NCBI RefSeq assembly: GCF_000282535.1
Contig: NZ_AKJC01000070.1
Location: 43,669-107,668, forward strand
Length of the DNA stretch: 64,000 nt
Source: Pseudomonas sp. GM84
GTDB taxonomy: Bacteria; Pseudomonadota; Gammaproteobacteria; Pseudomonadales; Pseudomonadaceae
Direction of reading: 5' to 3'
A program made the translations under genes and the position numbers. A model generated the notes under the pieces. The model did not search any database, had not been told where the DNA came from, and saw only the letters and a list, made by a program, of their open reading frames with translations. This document shows, piece after piece, positions 26,835 through 34,783 of this stretch. How positions within the stretch are numbered: position 1 is the stretch's first letter; the number at the start of each line of letters is the position of its first letter.

Positions 26835-28226
26835 ATGGGATATTTTGCGGAAATCGCAGATCTAGATCGTAAGTCGGTATTACACCCTTCTACTTACCTG
26901 AAAGAGTTTGCGAGCGGGGAAGGGGGCGGCCCTACTATCATTGAAAGCGGTGCTGGGGTATTTATCAAAGACGCCGCTGGGAAGCAATACCTCGATGGTT
27001 TCTCAGGTCTGTACTGCGTCAACGTAGGGTACGGTCGAACGGAGATCGCTGATGCAATCGCCAAGCAGGCGCAGAAGATCGCCTACTACCATTCCTATGT
27101 GGGTCATACGACCGATGAGCTCGCAAAGCTATCGGCCCGCCTGGTGGAGATGGCCCCAGGTGAAATGTCAAAAGTCTTCTACGGCCTCTCAGGGTCGGAC
27201 GCCAACGAAACCCAAGCCAAGCTAGTCTGGTACTACCACAATCTTCGCGGCTTGCCTCGCAAGAAGAAAATCATCGCTCGCGATCGTGGCTATCACGGCT
27301 GTTCTGTGATGTCTGGGTCACTAACAGGCATGGCGTTCTATCATAACCAAATGGATCTGCCGATCAGTGGCGTGCTACGCACGGGTGCTGCGTACCACTA
27401 CATGGATGCGGTACCGGGCGAGACAGAAGAACAATTCTCGGATCGCCGCGCGGCGGAGCTTGAAGCGCTGATTCTGAAAGCAGATCCAGATACGGTGGGA
27501 GCCTTCATTGCCGAACCTGTTATGGGCACTGGGGGCATCGTCCCGGCGCCGAGTGGGTACTGGACAAAAATCCAGGCGGTGCTGAAAAAATACGACGTGC
27601 TGTTGATCGCAGATGAGGTGATCACAGGTTTTGGTCGTACAGGACGAATGTTCGGATCGGAGTTGTATGGCATTGAGCCTGACCTCATCACCGTAGCTAA
27701 GGGACTTACCTGTGGTTACGTCCCGCTCTCAGCTAGCATCATCAGCCAGAAGGTGTATCAGGTGCTCGAGGAAGGCTCTGCCCGCTTCGGTAGTTTCCCG
27801 CATGGCTATACCTATACGGGACATCCGCTTGGCGCTGCGGCGGCAAATGCCGTGCTGGATATCATCGAGCGCGACGGATTGGTCGCTCAAGCGGAGAGGA
27901 GGGGGGCCTACCTTCTAGCACAGTTGAAGGATCGGTTCTCAGAGCTGCCAATCGTGGCTGAAGTCCGCGGTGTCGGCTTGTTGGCAGCCATTGAGTTTTC
28001 GCCTGATCCCGCTAACAAGACTGCATTTGATCCCGCTCTGCACATCGGCGCCAGAATCGCGCAGGGTTGCCGGGATCGAGGATTGATCGCACGGGGTATG
28101 CCTGAGCGCGACATACTCGGATTCGCGCCAGCATTCATTGTTAGCGAGTTGGAAATTGACCAGATTGTGGACGTAACTGACCAGGCCGTCCGGCAAGTTA
28201 TGAACCAACTCGCTTCGAAGCCCTAA
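26835..28226 (+). CDS. Class III PLP aminotransferase (omega-aminotransferase type)
   Basis: The protein has 463 residues. PLP Lys is in TVAKGLTCGYVPLS, with the preceding LLIADEVITGFGRTG (Asp contacting the pyridine nitrogen) and FYGLSGSDANETQAKL for the phosphate. The early YLDGFSGLYCVNVGYG and substrate-side segments match 4-aminobutyrate, beta-alanine or polyamine:pyruvate aminotransferases such as SpuC. AGAGG lies 6 bases before the ATG at 26835; the 16 residues before it are excluded. Its position next to an exporter and a methyltransferase suggests an amine or omega-amino acid as substrate. Confidence 0.9.
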   Translation: MGYFAEIADLDRKSVLHPSTYLKEFASGEGGGPTIIESGAGVFIKDAAGKQYLDGFSGLYCVNVGYGRTEIADAIAKQAQKIAYYHSYVGHTTDELAKLSARLVEMAPGEMSKVFYGLSGSDANETQAKLVWYYHNLRGLPRKKKIIARDRGYHGCSVMSGSLTGMAFYHNQMDLPISGVLRTGAAYHYMDAVPGETEEQFSDRRAAELEALILKADPDTVGAFIAEPVMGTGGIVPAPSGYWTKIQAVLKKYDVLLIADEVITGFGRTGRMFGSELYGIEPDLITVAKGLTCGYVPLSASIISQKVYQVLEEGSARFGSFPHGYTYTGHPLGAAAANAVLDIIERDGLVAQAERRGAYLLAQLKDRFSELPIVAEVRGVGLLAAIEFSPDPANKTAFDPALHIGARIAQGCRDRGLIARGMPERDILGFAPAFIVSELEIDQIVDVTDQAVRQVMNQLASKP

Positions 28227-28259
28227 CTATACTGATTACCCCTAATGGGATCATGAAGG

Positions 28260-28285
28260 GGCCGGAGCTCTGCTGAGATCCGGCC
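28260..28285. terminator. Hairpin between convergent aminotransferase and methyltransferase genes
   Basis: GGCCGGA (28260-28266) and TCCGGCC (28279-28285) form a 7-bp stem. It lies between converging genes and could act on both, although no T run follows on the plus strand. Confidence 0.55.
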
Positions 28286-28300
28286 ATCACATGTATAGAT

Positions 28301-28984
28301 TCATGCGGCTTCATGTTTCCCCGCGGCACCGTTGGTCTCGTCACCTTGTGGCCGGGTCGAGATCAGCCTAAAGAGCTGTAACGAAAATTGCTTGCCGGAT
28401 TGAAGCGAAATGGTCTTTTGTGCCATGCATGAAAAGCCTTGGTGTACCGCGCTCTCATTGAATTTCCCCGGAGGAACTAGGCGCATGATCGAGCCCAGCT
28501 CCTTGAGGCTTGTGAATGGCGAAGGTGTGACAGCCTCAGCCCCCTGCTTGGGCAGTTGCAGAAGAACAGCCAAGAGCCCGTTGGGGCGACAGAGCATGGC
28601 AATATTCCTCAATGCCGCCGTGACATCAACATACTCAAATATGAGTGCTGCATACACAAAATCCACGGCTTCCATTTTTGGCACATCACCTGCGATGTCA
28701 GCGCAATGGAGCTCCAAGCCAGGGATTATGTCGGCATAGCGACGTCTCGAGTCCTCAATGTAACTCTCATTAATGTCGATTCCGACCAAACGGGTCAGTC
28801 TAGCTTCCGCTGCTTGAACGAAGCCATTGCCACCTGCGCAACCGATGAGTGCAACCGATCTCGGCGAATGAATACTCAAAAGGGTCTTGAGTTCGCCTGC
28901 GAGCATTTCAGCCTGCCCAACCTCTGGCAAAGCCATGTGCCCTTCATAGTCCGACAAGGGGATAGTCAGCCAAGGATTATTCAT
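28301..28984 (-). CDS. Class I SAM-dependent methyltransferase
   Basis: The protein has 227 residues. SAM-binding motif I is VALIGCAGGNGF, followed by the acidic motif RLVGIDINESYI and ELHCADIAG, typical of a Rossmann-type small-molecule methyltransferase. The post-motif region VDFVYAALIFEYVD and LCRPNGLLAVLLQLP fits the family. GAGGA lies before the ATG. The methyl acceptor is unknown. It converges on the class III aminotransferase gene. Confidence 0.85.
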   Translation of the reverse strand: MNNPWLTIPLSDYEGHMALPEVGQAEMLAGELKTLLSIHSPRSVALIGCAGGNGFVQAAEARLTRLVGIDINESYIEDSRRRYADIIPGLELHCADIAGDVPKMEAVDFVYAALIFEYVDVTAALRNIAMLCRPNGLLAVLLQLPKQGAEAVTPSPFTSLKELGSIMRLVPPGKFNESAVHQGFSCMAQKTISLQSGKQFSLQLFRLISTRPQGDETNGAAGKHEAA

Positions 28985-29375
28985 GCATTCCTCACATAGT
29001 TATGGTGCTCAAATTGTTGACTTGACAGCGATCAGATAGCAGGTCACTTCGCTTTTTCGATTTGGTGTTTTAGTGACCATTTATTCTCTGACCAGTCGAG
29101 GCTTGCTTTGGTATGTGCAACTGATAGCCCGTCTGTAAGTAACGGCCGGAAAGGACAAAACCGGTGGGTAGGAGCGAAATAGACTGTACGCAGGTTGCTA
29201 CAGGGTACGGCGGATCCTAGGAAAGAATGGCGGTCTCGCTGGTCATGATTCTCGTTTGGAGAATGGTTTGTTCGCCACTCGATAATTCTCAGGATCATGG
29301 CGGCCCCTTACCATGGTTCCATGCATCCTTGGTGCAATCAAGCAGGCAGATGTCTTCGAATGATGGAACGGCCCC
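28985..29375. other. 390-base region without a gene
   Basis: This stretch separates the methyltransferase gene from the hydroxypyruvate isomerase remnant. No protein-like frame, repeat or clear hairpin was seen. It should contain the promoter of the methyltransferase gene and the relic promoter of the remnant. Confidence 0.35.
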
Positions 29376-30132
29376 ATGCTCAACTTCAACGCGCACCTAG
29401 GTTTTCAGTTCACTGAGCTTCCTTTTCTCCAGCGCTTCGCTGCAGCCTCCCAAGTAGGCTTCAAGGCGGTAGAGTTTCCTTCCCCTTATGCCTACGACGC
29501 TTCGGTGCTAGGCGATCTGCTTCAAGAGCACAAATTGAAGCTTGTTCAGTTCGCAGCCCCCGCTGGTGAGACGAAGGGCCTTGCAGCCGTTCCGGGAAAG
29601 AAGACGAGTTTCGCCATGGCCTGAAGGTAGCAGTGCAGTATGCCAAAGCGCTCGGTGGCGCCAACGTGCACCTGATGTAAGGCCTCAGTGGGGATGGCCA
29701 GGCAAACACTGTCTTCAGAGAAAACTTGGATTACGGGGTCAAGTACCTGCTCGATCACGGTCTTTTTCCGTTGTTGGAGGTTATCTGCACAGAAGCTGCG
29801 CCACGTTACTTCTTCTCGGATTTCCACAAGGCGCAGGACGCTCTTGAGCGTTCCCAGACCTTCGTCTGATTCTGGATCTCTACCATGCTCAGATCCTGAC
29901 GCAGGATGTGATAGGCATGCTTCGGGCCTATCATCATCGAACTGAGCATGTACAGATTGCAGACTGGCCTGGACGACATGAACCAGGTACCGGGAGTATG
30001 GATTTTTTGAGCCTGTTCAACATGTTGCAACAGCGTGACTATAGCGGCTGGGTGGGCTGTGAGTACCAGTCGCGAAAGTCCGCCTCGGGTCGAAAGCAGC
30101 CAGCCGTGACAGTCCTGTTTGGGTCACAATAG
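29376..30132 (+). pseudogene. Decayed hydroxypyruvate isomerase (Hyi-like) gene
   Basis: The first 70 or so residues (MLNFNAHLGFQFTELPFLQRF, then VGFKAVEFPSPY) are a clear Hyi/AP-endonuclease-2 barrel start. The protein then continues in other frames: EFRHGLKVAVQYAKALGGANVHLM, an in-frame TAA at about 29677, more barrel sequence (LDYGVKYLLDHGLFPLLEVI), a TGA at about 29868, then LYHAQIL, HVQIADWPGRHEPGTGSMDF and YSGWVGCEYQ. At least two frameshifts and two stops are present, so no full protein is made. The family isomerises hydroxypyruvate and tartronate semialdehyde. It marks the degraded edge of the catabolic region. Confidence 0.88.
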
Positions 30133-30195
30133 CTCCTTAGAGCGCCGCAAGTGGCCAAAAACTGTCAACGCTAGTGCTACGCTTGGCCTCCATTT

Positions 30196-30322
30196 GTGAA
30201 CAACGAAGCAAGCGGAGCGCGCCGGCCCGATGGGCCAGAGGCGTGAGGATGGAAGCCCGTTAGGGCCGACCCCTGGCGACGCCAGGGATCGGTTCACGAC
30301 AGCCGTCCCCGATTAGGGGGCA
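30196..30322. ncRNA. Cloverleaf-like structured non-coding element
   Basis: GTGAAC (30196-30201) pairs with GTTCAC (30292-30297) and encloses three hairpins: GGCCC/GGGCC (30224-30236), GCCC/GGGC (30255-30266), and a long CCGACCCCTGGC/GCCAGGGATCGG stem (about 30267-30291). A fourth hairpin, CCCC/GGGG around GATTA, follows (30305-30321). The region is GC-rich, between a pseudogene and an XRE gene, with no protein frame. The multibranch fold suggests a structured RNA, or a folded single-stranded DNA recombination or transfer site. Strand is not determined. No named family is recognised. Confidence 0.5.
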
Positions 30323-30386
30323 CGCCCAGGGGCATGATTGCATCAAGCAGTTTCAGGCAGGCCTGAAGCTACCGTCTGGGTCGCAT

Positions 30387-30722
30387 CTACGATGCCAATC
30401 GGATGCCACTAGGTTGGGGGACTTCTTCCAAGCGTGGTAAGCCACCATCAAGCTCCAGGCTCTCAATTTCCAAGCGAAGATCATCGATAAGCTCCGCTGA
30501 GGATTTCCCAGATTCCAAGCTCAAGGTCAGTGTCAGCAGTGTCAGTGAGCTCACCTCCAGCCGCTGACTTACCTGCTCGAGCTTATCTAGCGTCAGGCTG
30601 GACTTACCGCCTTCGAGCTTTGAAAGGAATGTCCGACTCGTGTCACCAAAGTCCCGCTGCGTGATTTTTCGCTGACTCCGTAGCGCCCGAAGGACGATGG
30701 CGAAAGACGATTTCAGTGACAT
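30387..30722 (-). CDS. XRE-family helix-turn-helix regulator
   Basis: This 111-residue protein has an N-terminal Cro/CI-type helix-turn-helix at residues 5-65 (LRALRSQRKITQRDFGD, then FLSKLEGGKSSLTLDKLEQVSQRL), followed by an acidic tail. GGAGAG precedes the ATG at 30722. The longer frame to 30854 lacks sense. Such regulators usually repress island or phage genes. It is divergent from the small coiled-coil gene at 30915. Confidence 0.82.
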   Translation of the reverse strand: MSLKSSFAIVLRALRSQRKITQRDFGDTSRTFLSKLEGGKSSLTLDKLEQVSQRLEVSSLTLLTLTLSLESGKSSAELIDDLRLEIESLELDGGLPRLEEVPQPSGIRLAS

Positions 30723-30914
30723 ATGCGATCTCTCCGCTTGAGCGTGTCTCCGGTGAAGCCCACGTGGGATTTCCGCGCAGCCTCGAAGCCTGTGGGCTGG
30801 CTTGGCCTTGCGTTCAGGAGGAGCTACCGTTCCGTCGAAACACTGTTGATGCATCCAGTATATCTCGCTAAGCTCGTGAGGAGAACATTTGTACTACTCG
30901 CGGTGATGAGCGTT

Positions 30915-31160
30915 ATGAACAAGCCAGACCAGACCCTTGATGATCGCTTTGCTTTTTTCTCGCGCGAGGAGCTGCTCGAGCAGCAGTGCCTGCTGCTGGA
31001 GAGCGAGCTGGCCGTGATGGGCGAGGAATTGACGGCCTCCCGCGAAAAGATTGCCACGCTGGTGTTGATGTGGACGGGCGTCATAGCTGAGCTGCAGAAG
31101 GCGGAGACAGAGCTGACTCAGGCGAGGTATCAGCTTCAGGTGGGCAGCGCGGCTCACTGA
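30915..31160 (+). CDS. Small coiled-coil protein of unknown function
   Basis: The 81-residue reading is highly charged, with heptad-like Leu spacing from REELLEQQCLLLESELAVMGEEL through AELQKAETELTQARYQLQ, predicting a coiled coil. The frame is open upstream to 30723, but that part is basic and not protein-like. ATG at 30915 or 30906 are the likely starts, neither with a strong ribosome site. It is divergent from the XRE gene and may be under its control. No function is recognised. Confidence 0.55.
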   Translation: MNKPDQTLDDRFAFFSREELLEQQCLLLESELAVMGEELTASREKIATLVLMWTGVIAELQKAETELTQARYQLQVGSAAH

Positions 31161-31634
31161 AGACTCCTCATCCTCAAGTACCCAACTTTGAGAAGACCTG
31201 GCACCCACCTTGAATGAGCTGCCAGGTCTCATTATCTGACTCGCACCCCAGGTCTATTGCATGCCGGAGCTGTAGTATTCTGACGAGATCTAGCGCACTA
31301 CTTAGAAACGGGGAGGGCGTTCGTGTTTCCTTGCACTCGTAGAAAGCGTTCCATCTCTTCATGGAAGAGGCATTCCTACCAGTCCATGTATCCGCAGTGC
31401 AGCTGAGATCGAACCTGAATCATACGTAGGGTACTGCTGGGTTGGTTTTCTCAGTATTCCGATAAAGTTTCCAGCCGCAGTGTCTGCAGCGAAGGCTCCA
31501 GCCCACTGACTGTTCCTACCGCCCTCTTAAAATTTGAACAAATGGCTAAGAACCGCCCTCAAAATTGTTAGTCGGCATCAACCAATTGCTTTAAAGTGAC
31601 ACAATCTCTTCCATCGAATAATGAGGAAACATCA
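31161..31634. other. Region before the MvaT-family gene, with a 10-bp inverted repeat
   Basis: 474 bases hold no credible gene. AGACCTGGCA (31194-31203) and TGCCAGGTCT (31220-31229) are perfect inverses 34 bases after the upstream stop, a likely terminator stem without a T run. The remainder, AT-rich toward 31600, should contain the promoter of the MvaT-family gene. Confidence 0.5.
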
Positions 31635-32000
31635 ATGTCGCGTCTGGCAGAATTCCGTCAGCTTGAACAAAAATTGGCCGCTCAGTTGGCTGAGCTGGAA
31701 GCAATGAAGGGGTCTTCTGAGCTCAAGAGAGAAATCGAGTTTGAGACCAAACTGCGCGACTTGCTGGCCAAGTACGGCTTCAGCCTGCGTGACATCATCA
31801 ACCTCTTGGATCCACAATCCGGTCGCCGCGCAGCCCCCACTGCCGTCGAGAAAGCGCCGCGTCGTGCTCGCCAGGTTAAGCAGTATAAAAATCCACACTC
31901 AGGTGAGGTCATCGAGACCAAGGGTGGCAACCATAAGGGATTGAAAGAGTGGAAGGCTGAGTATGGTTCCGATGAAGTAGAAAGCTGGGTCTCTAAGTAA
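31635..32000 (+). CDS. MvaT/MvaU-family H-NS-like nucleoid protein (xenogeneic silencer)
   Basis: The protein has 121 residues. The N-terminal half is a coiled-coil oligomerisation region (LAEFRQLEQKLAAQLAELEAM). The C-terminal half holds the MvaT DNA-binding motif: YKNPHSGEVIETKGGNHKGLKEW, preceded by a basic RRARQ linker. These proteins bind AT-rich, often horizontally acquired DNA and silence it. GAGG lies 8 bases before the ATG at 31635; the upstream 13 residues are excluded. Chromosomal Pseudomonas genomes carry their own copies, and island or plasmid copies such as Pmr are known to reduce the cost of newly acquired DNA. It is followed by a strong terminator. Confidence 0.92.
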   Translation: MSRLAEFRQLEQKLAAQLAELEAMKGSSELKREIEFETKLRDLLAKYGFSLRDIINLLDPQSGRRAAPTAVEKAPRRARQVKQYKNPHSGEVIETKGGNHKGLKEWKAEYGSDEVESWVSK

Positions 32001-32015
32001 GACGCCATCGCTCAA

Positions 32016-32042
32016 AAACCTCCCTTCGCGGAGGTTTTTTTA
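32016..32042 (+). terminator. Rho-independent terminator of the MvaT-family gene
   Basis: AAACCTCC and GGAGGTTT form an 8-bp stem followed by a run of T. It starts 16 bases after the stop. Confidence 0.92.
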
Positions 32043-32737
32043 TGTGCTGAGGTTAGGGCTGGGTCGGCCGTTCTGTTGCGTTGCTTGAAGTGATCCTGGC
32101 GTAAACACATTGGCCATGTCGGGCTGCTCCGCTTTTTCTAACAAACCTTGAATCGAGAGAAAGAGTGGCCATCAAAATTCGTGGGCTCAAGCGAATGGAT
32201 CTGCGGGAGGCGTCATTCTAGGTTGCCCACTCGTCAGCGTCTTACCAGCCCGCCAGAGCGGGAGGGAGCGATTTCCTCGTGTGCCGGCTGAGCAGGATCA
32301 TATGCCAAGATGGGCATTCCAGAGCGCGAAAGGGCGTGGCGCTGTGGCGGCGAATGAAAAAAATTTCAAACCAACCCCTTGAAATTTTTTTTGCGAGACG
32401 GAGTATATATATTGTAATCAACAAAAAGCAGCACTCCCTGGGCTCACCCGCCGTATCAAGCTTTACTCCACCGCAACCGCTGTTGCCGTTCTACCACTCC
32501 TGAAAATTCTGCCTATCTTTTGATCAGGATGCTTGTCCTCACGTTCGGATTACCTGACTCTGGTGCAAGCATTGGTAAAAAAGGTCGATTCCTTCGGCCT
32601 TCAGGCCGGCTAGCTTTGCTTTCGTGCTCAAATTTAGAGCTGCCCCCAATTTTTTTTGTGAGATCACGAGGGCTGCGGCTAACAGGCTGGCCCCTTTAGG
32701 CAGAACAGTATTCGCCAACGCACATGGAGGCGCTGTC
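32043..32737. other. Gene-poor region containing a symmetrical A-tract/T-tract repeat
   Basis: No convincing gene was found in about 700 bases. The notable element is a perfect 13-bp inverted repeat, AAAAAAATTTCAA (32357-32369) and TTGAAATTTTTTT (32379-32391), around a C-rich 9-base spacer. A TATATATAT stretch at about 32403 follows at promoter-like distance from TTGAAA. Long A and T tracts are favoured MvaT/H-NS binding sites, and the repeat could also act as a two-way terminator. Confidence 0.4.
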
Positions 32738-33112
32738 ATGCGGCACGACCAAAAATTTCAGCTCACAAGAGCTACAGAAGGGCTGCACTACTGCGACTTG
32801 ATCCTGACAGCTCAAGAGGCTGAGGATCTGCGCTCGTCCAAGAGCTGCAAGGGGCGGGGAAGTACCCTGGGCTCAGTGGAGTGTTCAGAACCATCTTGGA
32901 AGAGACTTGGAGCAGTGATGAACCTCGGACGACCCACACATCACCAACGAAGCCTGGGCTCGATTGAAGTCGTGCTGCTACCAGCGGGGGACTGCCCCGA
33001 CTGTACTGAAATTTTGTTGTCCTGCATTTCGTTCCTATTCCTCAACAGTGGCGCCGACCGTATTCGAGTGGCAAGAAAGCAGGTTGGAGTGAGCAGCACA
33101 GCGCGCCCGTAA
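32738..33112 (+). CDS. Possible small hypothetical protein
   Basis: A reading frame of 124 codons starts at an ATG preceded by GGAGG at 7 bases, a good ribosome site. The first 40 residues (MRHDQKFQLTRATEGLHYCD, then LILTAQEAEDLR) look protein-like. The remainder is rich in Ser, Arg and Cys and less convincing, so the natural frame may have been lost. No family is recognised. Confidence 0.3.
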   Translation: MRHDQKFQLTRATEGLHYCDLILTAQEAEDLRSSKSCKGRGSTLGSVECSEPSWKRLGAVMNLGRPTHHQRSLGSIEVVLLPAGDCPDCTEILLSCISFLFLNSGADRIRVARKQVGVSSTARP

Positions 33113-33301
33113 ACCTCCACACCCTGGCTGTCTTCATGATGGCTTTATGACTTCACTCCGGTTACGCTCATTCTCAGCAGGGAAGGGGTGCATTGACCTA
33201 GTGCAGTTTGGGCTGTGCGCGGCTAAACGTTGTAGAGCGTTCAGATACCTACCTCGTGCTTCTCCGGTCTATGCATTCGACTCAAAACGAGGAAGGAACC
33301 C

Positions 33302-34660
33302 ATGTCGTTTAGTGACTATCTGAAAGGCCCAGCTCACCGACAGCGTGCAGAAGCTCTTGAGGCCCAGCTTGCGGAACTTCAAGTGCAGCATTCTCAGCTG
33401 CAAGAGCTCGTCACGAAAATCGGCGCCATGGACGTAGTGAATATCCAGAAGCTGATTGAGCAAGAGCAAGCGAGGCTAGCGGATGTACGCGAGCAAGCCC
33501 AACGCTCAGAGAGAGAGTTGGCTGCACTCGCACAGCGTTCCACTGATCTGCAGGAGCAGATACTCGTCTGGGAAGAGACAGTGCTCCTGGAAAGCTTCGC
33601 CCTCTATGAGCCTAAGTTCAAGCTGACAACCAGCCTGGAGTACAAGGCTCGACTGGATCACGTACGTGATCGTCAAAAAGTCCTGATCAAAAATGGGCAG
33701 GCAGCCACCGGCAATACGAACTGGACGGTGAACAACAGCCAGGCCCAAGGTCGCAAGCTTGTGAACGACATGATCAAGCTGGTGATTCGCTCGTTCAACA
33801 ACGAAGCTGATGCCTGCGTGGCCAACGTGAAATTCGACAACGTTGAGCTCGGCGAAAAGCGAATCCTCAAGTCGTTTGAGGCTTGCAATCGGCTAGGCAA
33901 GATCATGAGCGTAGAGATTTCGGGGGTCTACCTCGACCTGAAGCTCGATGAGCTGCACCTCGCTCATGAATTTCAGATCAAAAAGCAAGAAGAGAAGGAG
34001 GAGGCCAAACGCGCCCGTGAGGAGCTTCGAGAGCAGCAAAAGCTTGAGCAGGAAATTCGCGCGGCCCGGGAGAAAATCGCGAAGGAGCGGAAACACTTCA
34101 CCACCGCAATGCGTGATCTTCAGGCTCGCCTGCAGCAAGTGCAATCTGAGGAAGAGCGCTCAGCGCTGCTGGTGAAGCTGGCCGAGGTTGAGGCAGGTCG
34201 CGCCGAGCTTGAGAGCGAAGAGAAGCTCATCGACTATCGCGAGCAGAACGCCAAAGCCGGATATGTGTATGTGATCTCTAACCTGGGCGCGTTTGGAGAA
34301 GGGATTTACAAGATCGGCATGACCCGTCGCCTTGAGCCTATGGATCGAGTTGATGAGCTCGGCGACGCCTCGGTACCGTTCTGGTTCGACGTGCATGCGA
34401 TGGTGTTCTCGAACAACGCTCCTGCGTTGGAAGCAAAGCTCCACGAGCATTTCGCATCGGGCCGGCTCAACAAGGTCAACGGGCGGAAAGAGTTCTTCCG
34501 AGCTGAGATTGCTGAGATCGAGAAGGTCATTAGAGAAAATTATGATGCTGTCGTCGAGGTCACCCATGAGGCGCCGGCGGAGCAATATCGTGAAAGCCTT
34601 CGTATGGAATTGCCTAAGCCAGCTATTCAGCATTCAGAGCGAATGGCCGCACGAAGCTAA
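33302..34660 (+). CDS. DUF4041 + GIY-YIG (T5orf172/Mug113) nuclease, SNIPE-like
   Basis: The protein has 452 residues in three parts. Residues 1-90 are a coiled coil (AEALEAQLAELQVQHSQL). A DUF4041-type segment at about 90-250 contains LLESFALYEPKF, YKARLDHVRDRQKVLI and NVKFDNVELGEKRILKSF. A highly charged helix (250-320) leads to the GIY-YIG domain at about 325-420: GYVYVISNLGAFGEGIYKIGM, R for the catalytic Arg, then a Glu in ALEAKLHEHF. The same domain pair occurs in SNIPE, a nuclease that cuts phage DNA as it enters the cell. Those proteins are described as membrane-bound, and I see no clear membrane helix at the N-terminus here. GGAAGGA precedes the ATG. Confidence 0.82.
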   Translation: MSFSDYLKGPAHRQRAEALEAQLAELQVQHSQLQELVTKIGAMDVVNIQKLIEQEQARLADVREQAQRSERELAALAQRSTDLQEQILVWEETVLLESFALYEPKFKLTTSLEYKARLDHVRDRQKVLIKNGQAATGNTNWTVNNSQAQGRKLVNDMIKLVIRSFNNEADACVANVKFDNVELGEKRILKSFEACNRLGKIMSVEISGVYLDLKLDELHLAHEFQIKKQEEKEEAKRAREELREQQKLEQEIRAAREKIAKERKHFTTAMRDLQARLQQVQSEEERSALLVKLAEVEAGRAELESEEKLIDYREQNAKAGYVYVISNLGAFGEGIYKIGMTRRLEPMDRVDELGDASVPFWFDVHAMVFSNNAPALEAKLHEHFASGRLNKVNGRKEFFRAEIAEIEKVIRENYDAVVEVTHEAPAEQYRESLRMELPKPAIQHSERMAARS

Positions 34661-34783
34661 GCTCGCGATTGGATGTGCTTGTTTGCTAGGAGAGCGAAGC
34701 ATCCGTTTACGGTCAGAACAGTCAGCGCTCTAACAGTGAATTTTGAGCCATACTAGCCTCTGATTTATCTTAGGAAATTTTTT

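Noticed and set aside
30196..30300. Integron attC site or tRNA gene
   Set aside because: GTTAGGG does not fit the GTTRRRY core with a matching inverse core, and there is no anticodon arm, T-loop or CCA-type acceptor. It is kept only as an unclassified structured element.
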